Numbered from the stretch's first letter, positions 28,091 to 37,280 are shown. The stretch is DNA of 64,000 nt from Thermaerobacter sp. FW80 (GCF_004634385.1 NZ_CP037895.1:1897245-1961244), one strand, 5' to 3'. Notes: generated from the letters alone by a model not told the origin. Translations and numbers: made by a program.

Positions 28091-29280
28091 CCACGGCCGG
28101 CGTGCCGGGTCCCCATCGCCGGCGGGGCCCGTGGCGGCCCGCGCCCCCGCACGGGGCGGGCGCCGCGGCGCCGGACGCGCCGCGCCCCTTCGGCCGGTCC
28201 CGGGAGATGGATCGCACGATCTTCGCCGTGACCGTGATCCTGCTGGCGTTGGGGATCGCCATGGTCTTCAGCGCCAGCTTCGCCAAGGCGATGGACGACG
28301 CCGGCGATCCCTTCTACTTCCTGAAGCGGCAGCTGCTCTGGGCCCTGGTGGGCGTGCCGGTGATGTGGCTCTTCTCCCACATCGAGTACCCCCATTGGCG
28401 CCAGATGGCGCGACCGGCGCTCTACTCCACGCTGGTGCTGCTGGTGGCGGTGCTGCTGATCGGCGCCGCGCGGGGGGGCGCCGAGCGCTGGATCGACTTC
28501 GGCTTCTTCAGCTTCCAGCCGTCGGAGTGGGCCAAGTTCGCGCTGTGCATCTTCTTCGCCGATCACTTCACCCGCGTCGGGCCCCAGGTGCGGGACTTCC
28601 GCCGTGGTCTGGGACCGTGGCTGCTGGTGGTGGCCACGGTCTCCGGCCTGATCATGCTCCAGCCCGACCTGGGCACCACGGTGGCCATCGGCGGCATGGC
28701 GGTGCTGATGGCCTTCCTGGCCGGGGCGCGCATCCAGCACCTCCTGGCCCTGGGGGCCCTGGCGGTGCCGGCGCTGATCGTCGCCATCACGCAGTCCGAG
28801 TACCGCTGGAGGCGCATCACCGCCTTCCTCGACCCGTGGGCCGACCCCCAGGGCACGGGGTACCACCTGATCCAGGGGCTGCTGGCCCTGGGCTCGGGCG
28901 GGTGGTTCGGCCTGGGCTTCGGCCTCAGCCGCCAGAAGATCTGGTACCTGCCGGAGCAGCACACGGACTTCATCTTCGCCGTGCTGGGGGAGGAACTCGG
29001 CCTGCTGGGGACGCTGACCGTCCTGGCGCTCTACGCGGTGCTGATCTGGCGCGGCTTCCGCACGGCGGCCACGGCACCGGACACCTTCGGGGCGTTGCTG
29101 GCGGCGGGGATCACGTCGATCATCGCCATCCAGGTGGTGGTCAACGTCGGGGTGGTGACGGCGACGCTGCCCATCACCGGCATCACCCTGCCCCTCTTGA
29201 GCTACGGCGGCTCGTCGCTGGTGGTGACACTGGCGGCCATCGGGATCCTGATCAACGTGTCCCGGCACTGCCCCCAGTAG
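28087..29280 (+). CDS. ftsW: SEDS glycosyltransferase FtsW/SpoVE
   Basis: Peptidoglycan polymerase of the SEDS family acting with a class B PBP at the septum. 397 aa: about 40 cytoplasmic N-terminal residues, then about ten membrane helices. Hallmarks are FFSFQPSEWAKF, LQPDLGTT, the extracytoplasmic loop GYHLIQGLLALGSGGWFG, PEQHTDFIFAVLGEELG and GITLPLLSYGGSS. The adjacent PBP gene (21467-23623) is the likely partner. It is translationally coupled to mraY. Confidence 0.95.
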   Translation: MTTAGVPGPHRRRGPWRPAPPHGAGAAAPDAPRPFGRSREMDRTIFAVTVILLALGIAMVFSASFAKAMDDAGDPFYFLKRQLLWALVGVPVMWLFSHIEYPHWRQMARPALYSTLVLLVAVLLIGAARGGAERWIDFGFFSFQPSEWAKFALCIFFADHFTRVGPQVRDFRRGLGPWLLVVATVSGLIMLQPDLGTTVAIGGMAVLMAFLAGARIQHLLALGALAVPALIVAITQSEYRWRRITAFLDPWADPQGTGYHLIQGLLALGSGGWFGLGFGLSRQKIWYLPEQHTDFIFAVLGEELGLLGTLTVLALYAVLIWRGFRTAATAPDTFGALLAAGITSIIAIQVVVNVGVVTATLPITGITLPLLSYGGSSLVVTLAAIGILINVSRHCPQ

Positions 29281-29321
29281 GCAAACGGGGCCGGGGCGGT
29301 CGTCGACGGGGGGAGGCAGGC

Positions 29322-31643
29322 GTGCGCGTCCTCTTGACCGGGGGAGGAACCGGCGGTCACATCTACCCGGCCCTGGCCATCGCCGCCGAGCTCAGACGTC
29401 GGGTGCCGGGGTGCGAACTGCTCTACGTGGGGACCCGGGAGGGCCTGGAGAGCCGCATCGTGCCGCGGGCCGGGCTGTCCTTCGCCACCGTCAGCGCCCG
29501 GGGGCTGATGCGCAAGGCGCCGCGGGAGATGCTGGCCGGCCTCGTCGCCCTGATGCGCGGCCTGTGGCAGGCGGATCGCATCCTGGCCCGCTTCCGGCCC
29601 CACGTGGTGGTGGGGACCGGCGGCTACGTGGCCGCGCCGGTGGCCCTGGCGGCGGTGCGCCGCGGCATCCCCCTGGTCATCCAGGAGCAGAACGCCGTCC
29701 CCGGTGCGACGAACCGGCTGCTGGCGCGCTGGGCGCGGGCGGTCTGCGTGCCCTTCGCGGAGGCGGGCCGGTTCTTCCCACCGGGGACGCCGGTGGTGGT
29801 CACGGGCAATCCCGTGCGCCCCGAGATCCTGACGGTGCGCAGGGACGAGGCCCGGGCGCGGCTGGGCATCGGCGCCACGGAGCCGGTGGTGTTGGTGACG
29901 GGGGGCAGCCGCGGGGCGGAGCGGATCAACCGGGCGGCCCTGGAGCTGGCGGTGGCCATGGCCGGCTGGCCCGAGGGCGTGTTGCTCTGGGCCTCCGGCG
30001 AGCGCTATCACGGGGAGCTGCGGATGCGGCTGGAGCGCCGGCTGGCGGCCGCCGGCAGCCAGCCGGCGCGGCGGGTGCGGCTGTTCCCCTACATCGACGA
30101 CATGCCGACCGCCTACGCGGCGGCGGACCTGTACGTCGGTCGCGCGGGGGCCACCACCCTGGCGGAGATCACCGCCCGGGGGCTGCCGGCGATCCTGGTC
30201 CCGTCGCCCCACGTAGCCCACCACGAGCAGGACGAGAACGCCCGGGTGCTGGCGCGGGCCGGCGCGGCGGTGGTGATCCCCGACGGCGAGCTGACCGGCG
30301 CCCGGCTGGTGGCGCTGGTGCGGGAGCTGTTGGCGGATCCGGCGCGGCTTGCGGCCATGGCCCGGGCGAGCCGCCAGCTGGGGCGCCCCGACGCCACCGG
30401 CGCCATCGTCGACCGGATCCTGGACGCCGTCGGGGCGCCGGTGTCGGTCCAGGGGGGGCTAGGGGCGGCCGGGGCCGGGGCGGGCGAGCCGCCGGCCGGG
30501 ACAGGGCACCGGGTCCGGCCCGTCTGCGAGCCAACGGGGCCCGCCCCTTCGGCCCAAGGGGCCGCCGGGGTCAAGGCGGCCGCGAAGGCGGCCGCGGGCC
30601 GGGCCGCCGGGCCGGGTCGGGCGGCGGCACGGGAAGGGCCTGCACAGGAGTCGATGGCGGTGGACCGGGAGACCATGGCGCGCGAGCTGCAGTCACGGGT
30701 CAAGGGACCGGTGCGGATCGGCGAGCCCCTGGCGCGCTACACCACCTTCCGCATCGGTGGGCCCGCCGACGTGCTGGTGGAACCGGTCGACGAGGAAGAC
30801 CTGGCCCGCGCCCTGGCCTGGGCCCGGGACCACGGCGTGCCCGTCACCCTGCTGGGCGGCGGGAGCAACGTGCTCGTCCCCGACGAGGGCCTGCGGGGGC
30901 TGGTGGTCCGGGTCGGGCTCGACGGCATCCGTTGGGAGGATCCCGACCCGCAGGGACGATGCGGGGTGGTGGTGGGGGCGGGGACCGTGCTGGCCCGTCT
31001 GGTCCACGAGGCGGCCCGCCGCGGGTACCAGGGCCTGGAGCCGTGCGCCGGGATTCCCGGGACGGTGGGCGGCGCCCTGGTGATGAACGCCGGGACCCGC
31101 GACGGCACCATCGGCCAGGTGGTGGACTGGGTCCGGGTGGTGGAGCCCGGCGGGCGGCTGGCCGTCTGGCCCCGGGAACGGTGCGGGTTCACCTATCGTT
31201 CGAGCCGGATGCAGGTCGAGGGCGTGCCCGTGGTCGCCGCCCGGCTCGTGCTGGCACCCGGCGACCGGCAGGCCATCGCGGCGGCCATCCGCCGGTACAC
31301 GGCGTACCGCCAGCGCACCCAGCCGCTGCGCTACCCCAATTGCGGGAGCGTGTTCAAGAACCCGCCCGGGGACGCCTCGGGCCGGCTGATCGAGGCGTGC
31401 GGGCTGAAGGGGCTGCGCCATGGACGGGCGCAGATCAGCGACCAGCACGCGAACTTCATCATCAACCTGGGCGGGGCGACCGCCGAGGACGTGCTGGCGC
31501 TGATGACCACCGCCTGGCGGTGCGTCCGCGACCGCTTCGGGGTGGTCCTGGAGCCGGAGGTCCGCCTGCTGGGCTCCCTCGCCCGGCGCTGGCCGCCGGA
31601 CCCGGTGGCCCCGGCCGGTTCGTCCGACCCGAACCAGGCCTGA
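29322..31643 (+). CDS. murG-murB: MurG-MurB fusion protein
   Basis: One uninterrupted reading frame of 773 codons encodes two cell-wall enzymes. Residues 1 to about 375 are MurG, which makes lipid II (LLTGGGTGGHIYPALAIA, GTGGYVAAPVALAA, IQEQNAVPGATN, VTGNPVRPE, LVGRAGATTLAEI-like YVGRAGATTLAEI). Residues about 452-760 are MurB, which reduces UDP-GlcNAc-enolpyruvate (YTTFRIGGPADVLVEP, LLGGGSNVLVPD, GIPGTVGGALVMNAG, PNCGSVFKNP, QISDQHANFI, EPEVRLLG). They are joined by an Ala/Gly/Pro linker of about 75 residues with no stop. In-frame ATGs at 30654 and 30675 could give a separate MurB, but their Shine-Dalgarno spacing is poor. The GTG start is preceded by GGGGGAGG. Confidence 0.9.
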   Translation: MRVLLTGGGTGGHIYPALAIAAELRRRVPGCELLYVGTREGLESRIVPRAGLSFATVSARGLMRKAPREMLAGLVALMRGLWQADRILARFRPHVVVGTGGYVAAPVALAAVRRGIPLVIQEQNAVPGATNRLLARWARAVCVPFAEAGRFFPPGTPVVVTGNPVRPEILTVRRDEARARLGIGATEPVVLVTGGSRGAERINRAALELAVAMAGWPEGVLLWASGERYHGELRMRLERRLAAAGSQPARRVRLFPYIDDMPTAYAAADLYVGRAGATTLAEITARGLPAILVPSPHVAHHEQDENARVLARAGAAVVIPDGELTGARLVALVRELLADPARLAAMARASRQLGRPDATGAIVDRILDAVGAPVSVQGGLGAAGAGAGEPPAGTGHRVRPVCEPTGPAPSAQGAAGVKAAAKAAAGRAAGPGRAAAREGPAQESMAVDRETMARELQSRVKGPVRIGEPLARYTTFRIGGPADVLVEPVDEEDLARALAWARDHGVPVTLLGGGSNVLVPDEGLRGLVVRVGLDGIRWEDPDPQGRCGVVVGAGTVLARLVHEAARRGYQGLEPCAGIPGTVGGALVMNAGTRDGTIGQVVDWVRVVEPGGRLAVWPRERCGFTYRSSRMQVEGVPVVAARLVLAPGDRQAIAAAIRRYTAYRQRTQPLRYPNCGSVFKNPPGDASGRLIEACGLKGLRHGRAQISDQHANFIINLGGATAEDVLALMTTAWRCVRDRFGVVLEPEVRLLGSLARRWPPDPVAPAGSSDPNQA

Positions 31644-31872
31644 TCCGGCGGGGCGCTCGGCCGCCCTGCGGGCGCGCCGCGCGGGTTGCCTCAAGGGGCC
31701 ACGGCGCTCGCCCCCGCAACGGACCATCGCGAGAGGCCGGCCCGGGATGGGGGGCGCCGGCCCCCGGGGGCGGGCCGGTGACCCCGGCTGGCTCCGAAGC
31801 GCCGCGGCGGGCCGCCTCCGGTCCGGGTGCGTCGACGTCCGCCGTCCGGGGCGCGGGGTGGGAGGGAGGAGC

Positions 31873-32787
31873 GTGGTTCCCGAGGGGACGAGCCGTTGGG
31901 CCCTGGAGGTGCGCCGGCGCCGGCTGCGGGCGCGGCGCCTGGTCGCGGGGGCGGGCGTGGCGGCGCTGCTCCTCGGCCTCTACCTGTTCATGAGCTCACC
32001 CTACTTCGTCCTGGACCACCTGCGCATCCGCGGCTACCAACGGCTGGATCCGGCCACCGTGCGGGAACTCGCCGGCATCCCTCCCGGCACGCTGATCTGG
32101 CGCGTCGACCCCAATGCCGTGGCTCGACGCCTGGAGGCCCATCCCCGCGTGGCGGGCGCCGTGGTCCGGAGGGAGTGGCCCCGCGGGCTCGTGATCGAGT
32201 TGCGGGAGCGGGCGACGGTGGCCGTGCTGGTCGACCGGGACGGCCCGCGGTGGGCGGAGTTGGATGCCCAGGGACGCATCCTCGCGTCGGGCCGGGGCGA
32301 GCCGCCGCGCCCGGCCGCGCCGGCGGCCGGGGGCGGCTGGCGGGCCGGCGCGCCGCCGACCGAGGGCGGCGACGGGGCCGGAGCCGGGGATGGCGCCGAC
32401 GCCGTCCCGGTGCTGGTGTGGGACGCGCCCTCGGCGGGGGACGCCCGGAGCGCCGTGCCGCCGATCGCCTGGGAGCCGGGCCGGTTCGTCCCGGATCCCC
32501 TGGCGCGGGCGGCGGCGGTGGCGGCCGCCCTGGAGGCCGCCCGGTTGCCCGAGCCCGTGGTGCGCCTCGTGGCCCGGCCGGGGGGCCTGCTGGAGGTGCA
32601 GCTGGTCAGCGGGATCCGCGTCCACTGGGGTCGCTCGGACGTGGCGCCGTCCGCCAAGGTGCGGGCGCTGACCGCCGTGCTCGCCGCCGTGGACCGGGAC
32701 GCGGCGGCGCGGCCGGCCTACATCGACGTGACGGACCCGGACCGGCCGGTCCTGGGGCCGCCGGCCCGGGAGGGCGGAGGGGGCTGA
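31873..32787 (+). CDS. ftsQ: Cell division protein FtsQ/DivIB
   Basis: Bitopic divisome protein linking early and late division components. 304 aa from GTG 31873: an Arg-rich cytoplasmic segment, a membrane helix (about residues 22-41), a POTRA domain ([20 protein letters not shown] to about residue 115) and the FtsQ beta domain, ending with [13 protein letters not shown] low-complexity insert of about 45 residues splits the beta domain. GGAGGG sits 6 bases before the GTG; the frame is open to ATG 31747 upstream but that sequence is not FtsQ-like. Confidence 0.88.
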   Translation: MVPEGTSRWALEVRRRRLRARRLVAGAGVAALLLGLYLFMSSPYFVLDHLRIRGYQRLDPATVRELAGIPPGTLIWRVDPNAVARRLEAHPRVAGAVVRREWPRGLVIELRERATVAVLVDRDGPRWAELDAQGRILASGRGEPPRPAAPAAGGGWRAGAPPTEGGDGAGAGDGADAVPVLVWDAPSAGDARSAVPPIAWEPGRFVPDPLARAAAVAAALEAARLPEPVVRLVARPGGLLEVQLVSGIRVHWGRSDVAPSAKVRALTAVLAAVDRDAAARPAYIDVTDPDRPVLGPPAREGGGG

Positions 32788-33145
32788 TCCTCATCCGTCC
32801 GCCCTCCCGCCCGCCGCCGACCCGCGCCCGCGGAGCCGGCGTCGCCGGCGGGCGGCCCGCTCCGAGGCCGTCGGCCGCGACGGGGCGCGGCGCGTGGCCC
32901 TGTCGCCGGGGCGGCCCCACGGATTCGGGGGTTCGGCCCTTGGGTGCGGACGGGCCGCACCGGCGGATGGCCGCAGGACGGGCAGGGAACGCCGTGGGGG
33001 CGTGGAACTGTACGTTGAAGTTCCAAGGGATCCGCGGGCTCTGGCTCGTCTGCCGTCAAACCCTCGTCCCGGTATCGCGAACCCCGCGGACACCGGGCGA
33101 TCCGGGAGGGTGCCGGGGTCTCCGGCACCGGGGAGGTTTTGGACC
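32788..33145. other. ftsQ-ftsZ spacer (ftsA missing)
   Basis: 358 bases with no gene. ftsA, usually found here, is absent. The one structured element is a 7-bp perfect inverted repeat, TGGAACT (33003-33009) and AGTTCCA (33019-33025), separated by 9 bases, which looks like an operator half-site pair. No clear sigma-A promoter is visible. Confidence 0.5.
33003..33025. promoter_or_regulatory. Inverted repeat upstream of ftsZ
   Basis: TGGAACT and its exact complement AGTTCCA, 16 bp centre to centre, 121 bases before the ftsZ start and less GC-rich than its surroundings. Candidate binding site for a dimeric regulator; the regulator is unknown. Confidence 0.4.
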
Positions 33146-34207
33146 GTGCTCGAGTTCGACATGGAGAACCAACCCTTTGCCGTGATCAAGGTGGTCGGGG
33201 TGGGCGGCGGCGGGAACAACGCCGTCAACCGCATGATCGAGGCGGGGCTGCGGGGCGTGGAATTCCTGGCGGTGAACACCGACGCCCAGGCGCTGTCCAC
33301 CTCGCTGGCGTCGGAGAAGATCCAGATCGGCCGGGAGGTGACCCGCGGCCTGGGGGCGGGCGCCGACCCGGAGATCGGCAAGAAGGCGGCGGAGGAGAGC
33401 CGCGAGGAGATCAAGGAGCGCCTCAAGGGCGCGGACATGGTCTTCATCACCGCCGGCATGGGCGGCGGCACCGGGACCGGTGCCTCGCCGGTCATCGCCG
33501 AGATCGCCACCGAGGTCGGGGCGCTCACGGTGGGGGTGGTGACCCGGCCCTTCTCCTTCGAGGGGCGCAAGCGGGCGGCCCAGGCGGAGATGGGCATCAA
33601 CAACCTCAAGGCCAAGGTGGACACCCTGATCACCATCCCCAACGACCGCCTGCTGCAGGTGGTGGACAAGAAGACCTCGATCCTCCAGGCCTTCCGGGTG
33701 GCGGACGACGTGCTCCGGCAGGGCGTCCAGGGGATCTCCGACCTGATCGCGGTGCCGGGGCTGATCAACCTGGACTTCGCCGACGTGCGCACCATCATGA
33801 TGAACACCGGCTCCGCCCTGATGGGCATCGGCGTCGGGCGGGGCGAGACCCGCGCCGTGGACGCCGCCCGCGCGGCCATCTCGAGCCCACTGCTGGAGGC
33901 CTCCATCGAAGGGGCCAAGGGGGTGCTGCTCAGCATCACCGGCGGCACCGACCTGGGCCTGTACGAGGTCAACGAGGCGGCGGAGATCATCGCCCAGGCG
34001 GCCGATCCCGACGCCAACATCATCTTCGGGGCGGTGATCGACGAGTCGCTGGAGGACGAGATCCGCGTGACGGTGATCGCCACGGGCTTCGATCCGAAGC
34101 CCGCGGCGCCGCCCGCCGAGCTGGACGACCTGCCCATCAAGCCGTTCACCGGGGACGACCTGGACATCCCCCACTTCCTGCGCCGACGGCCGCGCTCGGC
34201 GCGCTAG
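33146..34207 (+). CDS. ftsZ: Cell division GTPase FtsZ
   Basis: Tubulin-like GTPase forming the Z ring. 353 aa starting MLEFDMENQ at GTG 33146 with GGAGG 9 bases upstream. GTP-binding [10 protein letters not shown] (about residues 18-27) and the tubulin signature GMGGGTGTG (104-112), the T7-loop region [11 protein letters not shown], and the conserved C-terminal peptide DIPHFLRRR that docks FtsA or SepF. ftsA is not adjacent but sepF is present at 42107, so SepF may be the main membrane tether. The C-terminal linker is short. Confidence 0.97.
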   Translation: MLEFDMENQPFAVIKVVGVGGGGNNAVNRMIEAGLRGVEFLAVNTDAQALSTSLASEKIQIGREVTRGLGAGADPEIGKKAAEESREEIKERLKGADMVFITAGMGGGTGTGASPVIAEIATEVGALTVGVVTRPFSFEGRKRAAQAEMGINNLKAKVDTLITIPNDRLLQVVDKKTSILQAFRVADDVLRQGVQGISDLIAVPGLINLDFADVRTIMMNTGSALMGIGVGRGETRAVDAARAAISSPLLEASIEGAKGVLLSITGGTDLGLYEVNEAAEIIAQAADPDANIIFGAVIDESLEDEIRVTVIATGFDPKPAAPPAELDDLPIKPFTGDDLDIPHFLRRRPRSAR

Positions 34208-34222
34208 GCCGGGCGGGCCGGG

Positions 34223-34272
34223 CGCGGCGGCGTCCTGCGCGGGCCCCGCGGCCCGCGCAGGACGCCGCCGCG
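34223..34272 (+). terminator. 23-bp perfect hairpin after ftsZ, no U-tract
   Basis: 34223-34245 pairs perfectly with 34250-34272 around a 4-base loop, 16 bases after the ftsZ stop. It closes the division/cell-wall cluster and precedes the spoIIGA promoter. No T run follows. Confidence 0.75.
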
Positions 34273-34302
34273 ACAGCCCTCCACCCTTCCCGCAGGCACG
34301 GG

Positions 34303-34335
34303 TCGACATGTTTCCCCCAGCGCGGGCCGTATAAT
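34303..34335 (+). promoter_or_regulatory. spoIIGA promoter with long spacer and Spo0A-box-like -35
   Basis: A perfect TATAAT (34330-34335) is preceded at 21 bp by TCGACA (34303-34308). The overlapping GTCGACA (34302-34308) reads TGTCGAC on the other strand, one base off the Spo0A box TGTCGAA. In B. subtilis the spoIIG promoter is a sigma-A promoter with a 22-bp spacer activated by Spo0A bound around -35, so the same design is inferred here. Confidence 0.6.
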
Positions 34336-34440
34336 CAGACCGCCGGCGGCCGGGCCGCCGGCGGTCGTCGCGTGGTTCTACCATCCCGGCGACGGGCATA
34401 GGCATGGGATCGTGGCGATGGCGCAGCGGGGGCGACGCCC

Positions 34441-35805
34441 GTGCCGTACGTCTACCTGGACCTCTTCGTCCTGGTCAATGCGGTCGTCGACTACGCCCTC
34501 CTGGCCGCCACGGCCCAGGCGACCCAGGCGCGCACCAGCCGGGGGCGCCTGCTCCTGGCCACGGCCTGGGGGACCGCCTTCGCCTGCCTCGTCGCCCTGG
34601 CCCCCGACGGACCCTGGAGCCGCCTGCCGGGCATCGTGCTCGCCTCGACCGCCATGCTGCTGCTGGCCTTCTGGCCGGTGGCGCCCCGGCGGTTGCTGGC
34701 CCTGGCCGCGTGGTTCTACGGGCTGGCCTGCTTCGTCGCGGGCGGTGCGCTGGCGGTCCTCTCGCTGGTGGCCGGCCGCGGCCTGCCCGCCGGTGCCCCC
34801 GTCGTCGCCCTGGTGCCCGCGGTCGGGGCGGCCGTGGCTGCGGGCCGGTTCTTCTTCCAGGCGTGGCGCCGTCGCTCGCTGCCGGGACCGCTGTACGTCA
34901 CCTTGCGGGTGGCCTGCGAGGGGCGGGCGGTGGACCTGCCCGCCCTGGTGGATACCGGCAACCAGCTGCGGGATCCCCTGACGGGCCTGGCGGTGGTCGT
35001 GGTGGAGGAACAGGCCGTGGCCCCGCTCCTCCCGCCGGCCCTGCGCCAGGCCGTGGCCGCCGACGACGACATCGCCGCCTGGGCGCGCGCGGCCGTGGCC
35101 GCCGGCTGGGCCGAGCGCCTGCGCATCGTCCCCTTCGCCTCCATCGGCCGGGAGCGGGGGTTCCTGGCCGGGTTCCGCCCCGACGCCCTCTGGGTGCGGT
35201 GGCCGGAGCCGGTGGGCGGCAGGGGGCCCGAGGAGGGCGGCCGGCCAGCAGCCGGCGCGAGGCCTCGGTTGGCGGAGCCCCCGGGGCCGCGGGCGGGGCG
35301 CGGGGGTGCCGCGGATCGGGGAGGGCACCGCGCGCCGCCGGGTTCGTCCGGGTCGACGGCCGGGGCCGAGACCGGGGAGGTGGCGCTTCCTTCCACGGAG
35401 GTGGCCGCCGCGGTCAGCGAGCCGGACCCCGGCCGCGAAGGCGATCCCGGTGTGCTCGACGCGGCGCGGCCCGGCGGTGCGGGGACGGATGCCGCGGCGC
35501 CACCTGCGCCCGCGGAATCCGGCCAGGGTCGGGCTGGCGCGGACGCCACCGGGGTGCCGGGCGCGCCGGCGGCATCGACGACGGCGGCGCGTTGCGGGGC
35601 GAGCCGGGAGCCGAGCCCGGTCCCGGACCCCGGCCGGTCCGCGGCCGGGGTCCGGCCCGGGGGGCGCTGGCGGGCCCTGGGCCCCGCGGTGGTGGCGGTC
35701 TTCCCCGGCCGCTTCACCGGGGATCAGCACTACGTGGCCCTTCTACCCACCGCGCTCTTGGAGGCGCCCGACGCCGCGGGTCCCGCGTCGTCACGGGTGT
35801 CCTAG
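34441..35805 (+). CDS. spoIIGA: Sporulation sigma-E processing peptidase SpoIIGA
   Basis: Membrane-embedded aspartic protease that cleaves pro-SigE in the mother cell after receiving the SpoIIR signal. 454 aa: five likely N-terminal membrane helices ([20 protein letters not shown] onward, to about residue 140), then the protease domain with [14 protein letters not shown] (Asp183-Thr-Gly). The C-terminal strand [19 protein letters not shown] is conserved. Between FRPDALWV and that strand lies a low-complexity insert of about 170 residues not expected in the family. GTG start at 34441. sigE follows 29 bases downstream. Confidence 0.92.
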   Translation: MPYVYLDLFVLVNAVVDYALLAATAQATQARTSRGRLLLATAWGTAFACLVALAPDGPWSRLPGIVLASTAMLLLAFWPVAPRRLLALAAWFYGLACFVAGGALAVLSLVAGRGLPAGAPVVALVPAVGAAVAAGRFFFQAWRRRSLPGPLYVTLRVACEGRAVDLPALVDTGNQLRDPLTGLAVVVVEEQAVAPLLPPALRQAVAADDDIAAWARAAVAAGWAERLRIVPFASIGRERGFLAGFRPDALWVRWPEPVGGRGPEEGGRPAAGARPRLAEPPGPRAGRGGAADRGGHRAPPGSSGSTAGAETGEVALPSTEVAAAVSEPDPGREGDPGVLDAARPGGAGTDAAAPPAPAESGQGRAGADATGVPGAPAASTTAARCGASREPSPVPDPGRSAAGVRPGGRWRALGPAVVAVFPGRFTGDQHYVALLPTALLEAPDAAGPASSRVS

Positions 35806-35834
35806 ACCTGTCGGGAGGGGAGGCGCTGCAGACG

Positions 35835-36569
35835 ATGCGGCATCACTGGCTCCGGTTGAAGTGGTCCGTGCGGCTGGCCATCCTGCGGTGGTTGCTGCGC
35901 TCGGGCGTGGCGCGGCTGCCCGTGCACTACCTCGGGGGCAGCCAGGCCCTGCCCCCGCCGCTCACGGCCGACGAGGAGGAGCTGCTGCTGGACCGCCTGG
36001 ACGACGACGACCCCGCCGCCCGTCACACCCTGATCGAGCGCAACCTGCGCCTGGTGGTCTACATCGCGCGCAAGTTCGACAACACCGGCATCCCCCTCGA
36101 GGACCTGGTCTCCATCGGGACCATCGGTCTGATCAAGGCCGTGAACACCTTCGATCCGTCCAAGCGGATCAAGCTGGCCACGTACGCCTCCAAGTGCATC
36201 GAGAACGAGATCCTCATGCACCTGCGGCGCACCAGCCGCACGCGGTACGAGGTCTCCCTGGACGAGCCGCTCAACGTGGACTGGGAGGGCAACGAGCTCT
36301 TGCTCTCGGACGTGATCCCGGCCACGGACGGCGACGTGATCTATCGCGACCTGGAGGCCAAGGTGGACCGCCAGCTGCTCTACCGGGCCCTGGCGCGGCT
36401 CAGCCCGCGGGAGCGGCTGATCATGGAGCTGCGATTCGGCCTGGTGGACGGCATCGAGCGCACCCAGAAGCAGGTGGCCGACCACCTGGGCATCTCGCAA
36501 TCGTACATCTCGCGCCTGGAGAAGCGCATCATCAACCGCTTGCGCCGGGAGATCCGGAAGATGGAGTAG
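35835..36569 (+). CDS. sigE: Sporulation sigma factor SigE (pro-form)
   Basis: Early mother-cell sigma factor. 244 aa with an amphipathic N-terminal pro-sequence (about residues 1-28, [20 protein letters not shown]) removed by SpoIIGA. It is followed by the nearly invariant [61 protein letters not shown] and the C-terminal region 4 helix-turn-helix [23 protein letters not shown] 35835 is preceded by GGGAGG; an in-frame GTG at 35799 is less likely. Confidence 0.97.
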   Translation: MRHHWLRLKWSVRLAILRWLLRSGVARLPVHYLGGSQALPPPLTADEEELLLDRLDDDDPAARHTLIERNLRLVVYIARKFDNTGIPLEDLVSIGTIGLIKAVNTFDPSKRIKLATYASKCIENEILMHLRRTSRTRYEVSLDEPLNVDWEGNELLLSDVIPATDGDVIYRDLEAKVDRQLLYRALARLSPRERLIMELRFGLVDGIERTQKQVADHLGISQSYISRLEKRIINRLRREIRKME

Positions 36570-36683
36570 CTGGCGGAGGCGAGGGCCCGCCATCCGGGGG
36601 GATCCTGTTCATATCAAATCGGTGACGGCGGTCACAGGCGGCCCGTCGCGGCCGGTGCATCCTGGAACCGGGAGGTGGTCCCG

Positions 36684-37022
36684 ATGCCAGGGACACCGGC
36701 GGTCACGGTGGCGCTGTCCGGGCGGGAGATGGCCCTCTTGCGGAACGTTGCCGACTTCGCCGGCTTCGGCTGCGACATCCACGCCGTCGAGGTCGAACCG
36801 GCGGTCGACCCGCAGGAGCTGGAGGAACTGGTCGACGTCCTGGACGCCGCCATGGAGGCCGCAGAGGCTCCAGCCCTGACGCGGCGGCAGCTGGAGGTGG
36901 CCTTCGGGCTCCTGGACTACCAGCAGTGGCAGTGCCCCCTGGCCACCTGGTGTGAGGTGGACGATGCGACCCAGGATGAGCTGGACGCCTTGCGGGAGAA
37001 GATCCAGGAAGCGATCAGCTGA
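36684..37022 (+). CDS. Conserved-position protein of unknown function between sigE and sigG
   Basis: 112-aa acidic protein I do not recognise. It looks real: GGAGG (36671-36675) lies 8 bases before ATG 36684, codon use matches its neighbours, and a strong hairpin terminator follows. The sequence suggests an alpha-helical soluble protein with no signal peptide or membrane helix: REMALLRNVADFAGF, a helical DPQELEELVDVLDAAMEAA, and a C-terminal DELDALREKIQEAI. Two cysteines occur near CPLATWC. Its place between two sporulation sigma genes is suggestive but no function can be assigned. Confidence 0.7.
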   Translation: MPGTPAVTVALSGREMALLRNVADFAGFGCDIHAVEVEPAVDPQELEELVDVLDAAMEAAEAPALTRRQLEVAFGLLDYQQWQCPLATWCEVDDATQDELDALREKIQEAIS

Positions 37023-37063
37023 ATCTCAACATGGGTTTGTAAAGGGCCCCGCAGGTTTGCACA

Positions 37064-37091
37064 GAGCCCCGCAGCCTACGCTGCGGGGCTC
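37064..37091 (+). terminator. Hairpin terminator after the orphan gene
   Basis: 11-bp perfect stem GAGCCCCGCAG (37064-37074) with 37081-37091 and a 6-base loop, followed by the weakly T-rich TTCGTGTCAATT. Confidence 0.75.
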
Positions 37092-37119
37092 TTCGTGTCA
37101 ATTCGATGAAGGTTGATCG

Positions 37120-37135
37120 ATTGAGACCTCTCAAT
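37120..37135. promoter_or_regulatory. Inverted repeat ATTGAGA-2-TCTCAAT
   Basis: 7-bp perfect inverted repeat in the unusually AT-rich stretch before sigG, flanked by two copies of GTTGATCG (37112-37119 and 37149-37156). Possible operator; no regulator identified. Confidence 0.35.
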
Positions 37136-37250
37136 GATAGGACTCGATGTTGATCGTCCTCCCCAAAGCATGCCGTCATCACGGCGCTCTCCAATGCATG
37201 CCCCGCAACGCGCCGGGGAAAGTTATGACGAATGATGCCGGCGTCGCCGG

Positions 37251-37280
37251 TGCATAACCCCTCCCAGCGCCGCGCATACT
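37251..37280 (+). promoter_or_regulatory. SigF/SigG-type promoter for sigG
   Basis: TGCATA (37251-37256), 18-bp spacer, CATACT (37275-37280). This matches the forespore consensus TGMATA-N17/18-CATAMTA at all but the last base. It lies 86 bases before sigG and implies forespore-specific, autoregulated expression of sigG and the following spoIIR. Confidence 0.65.
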
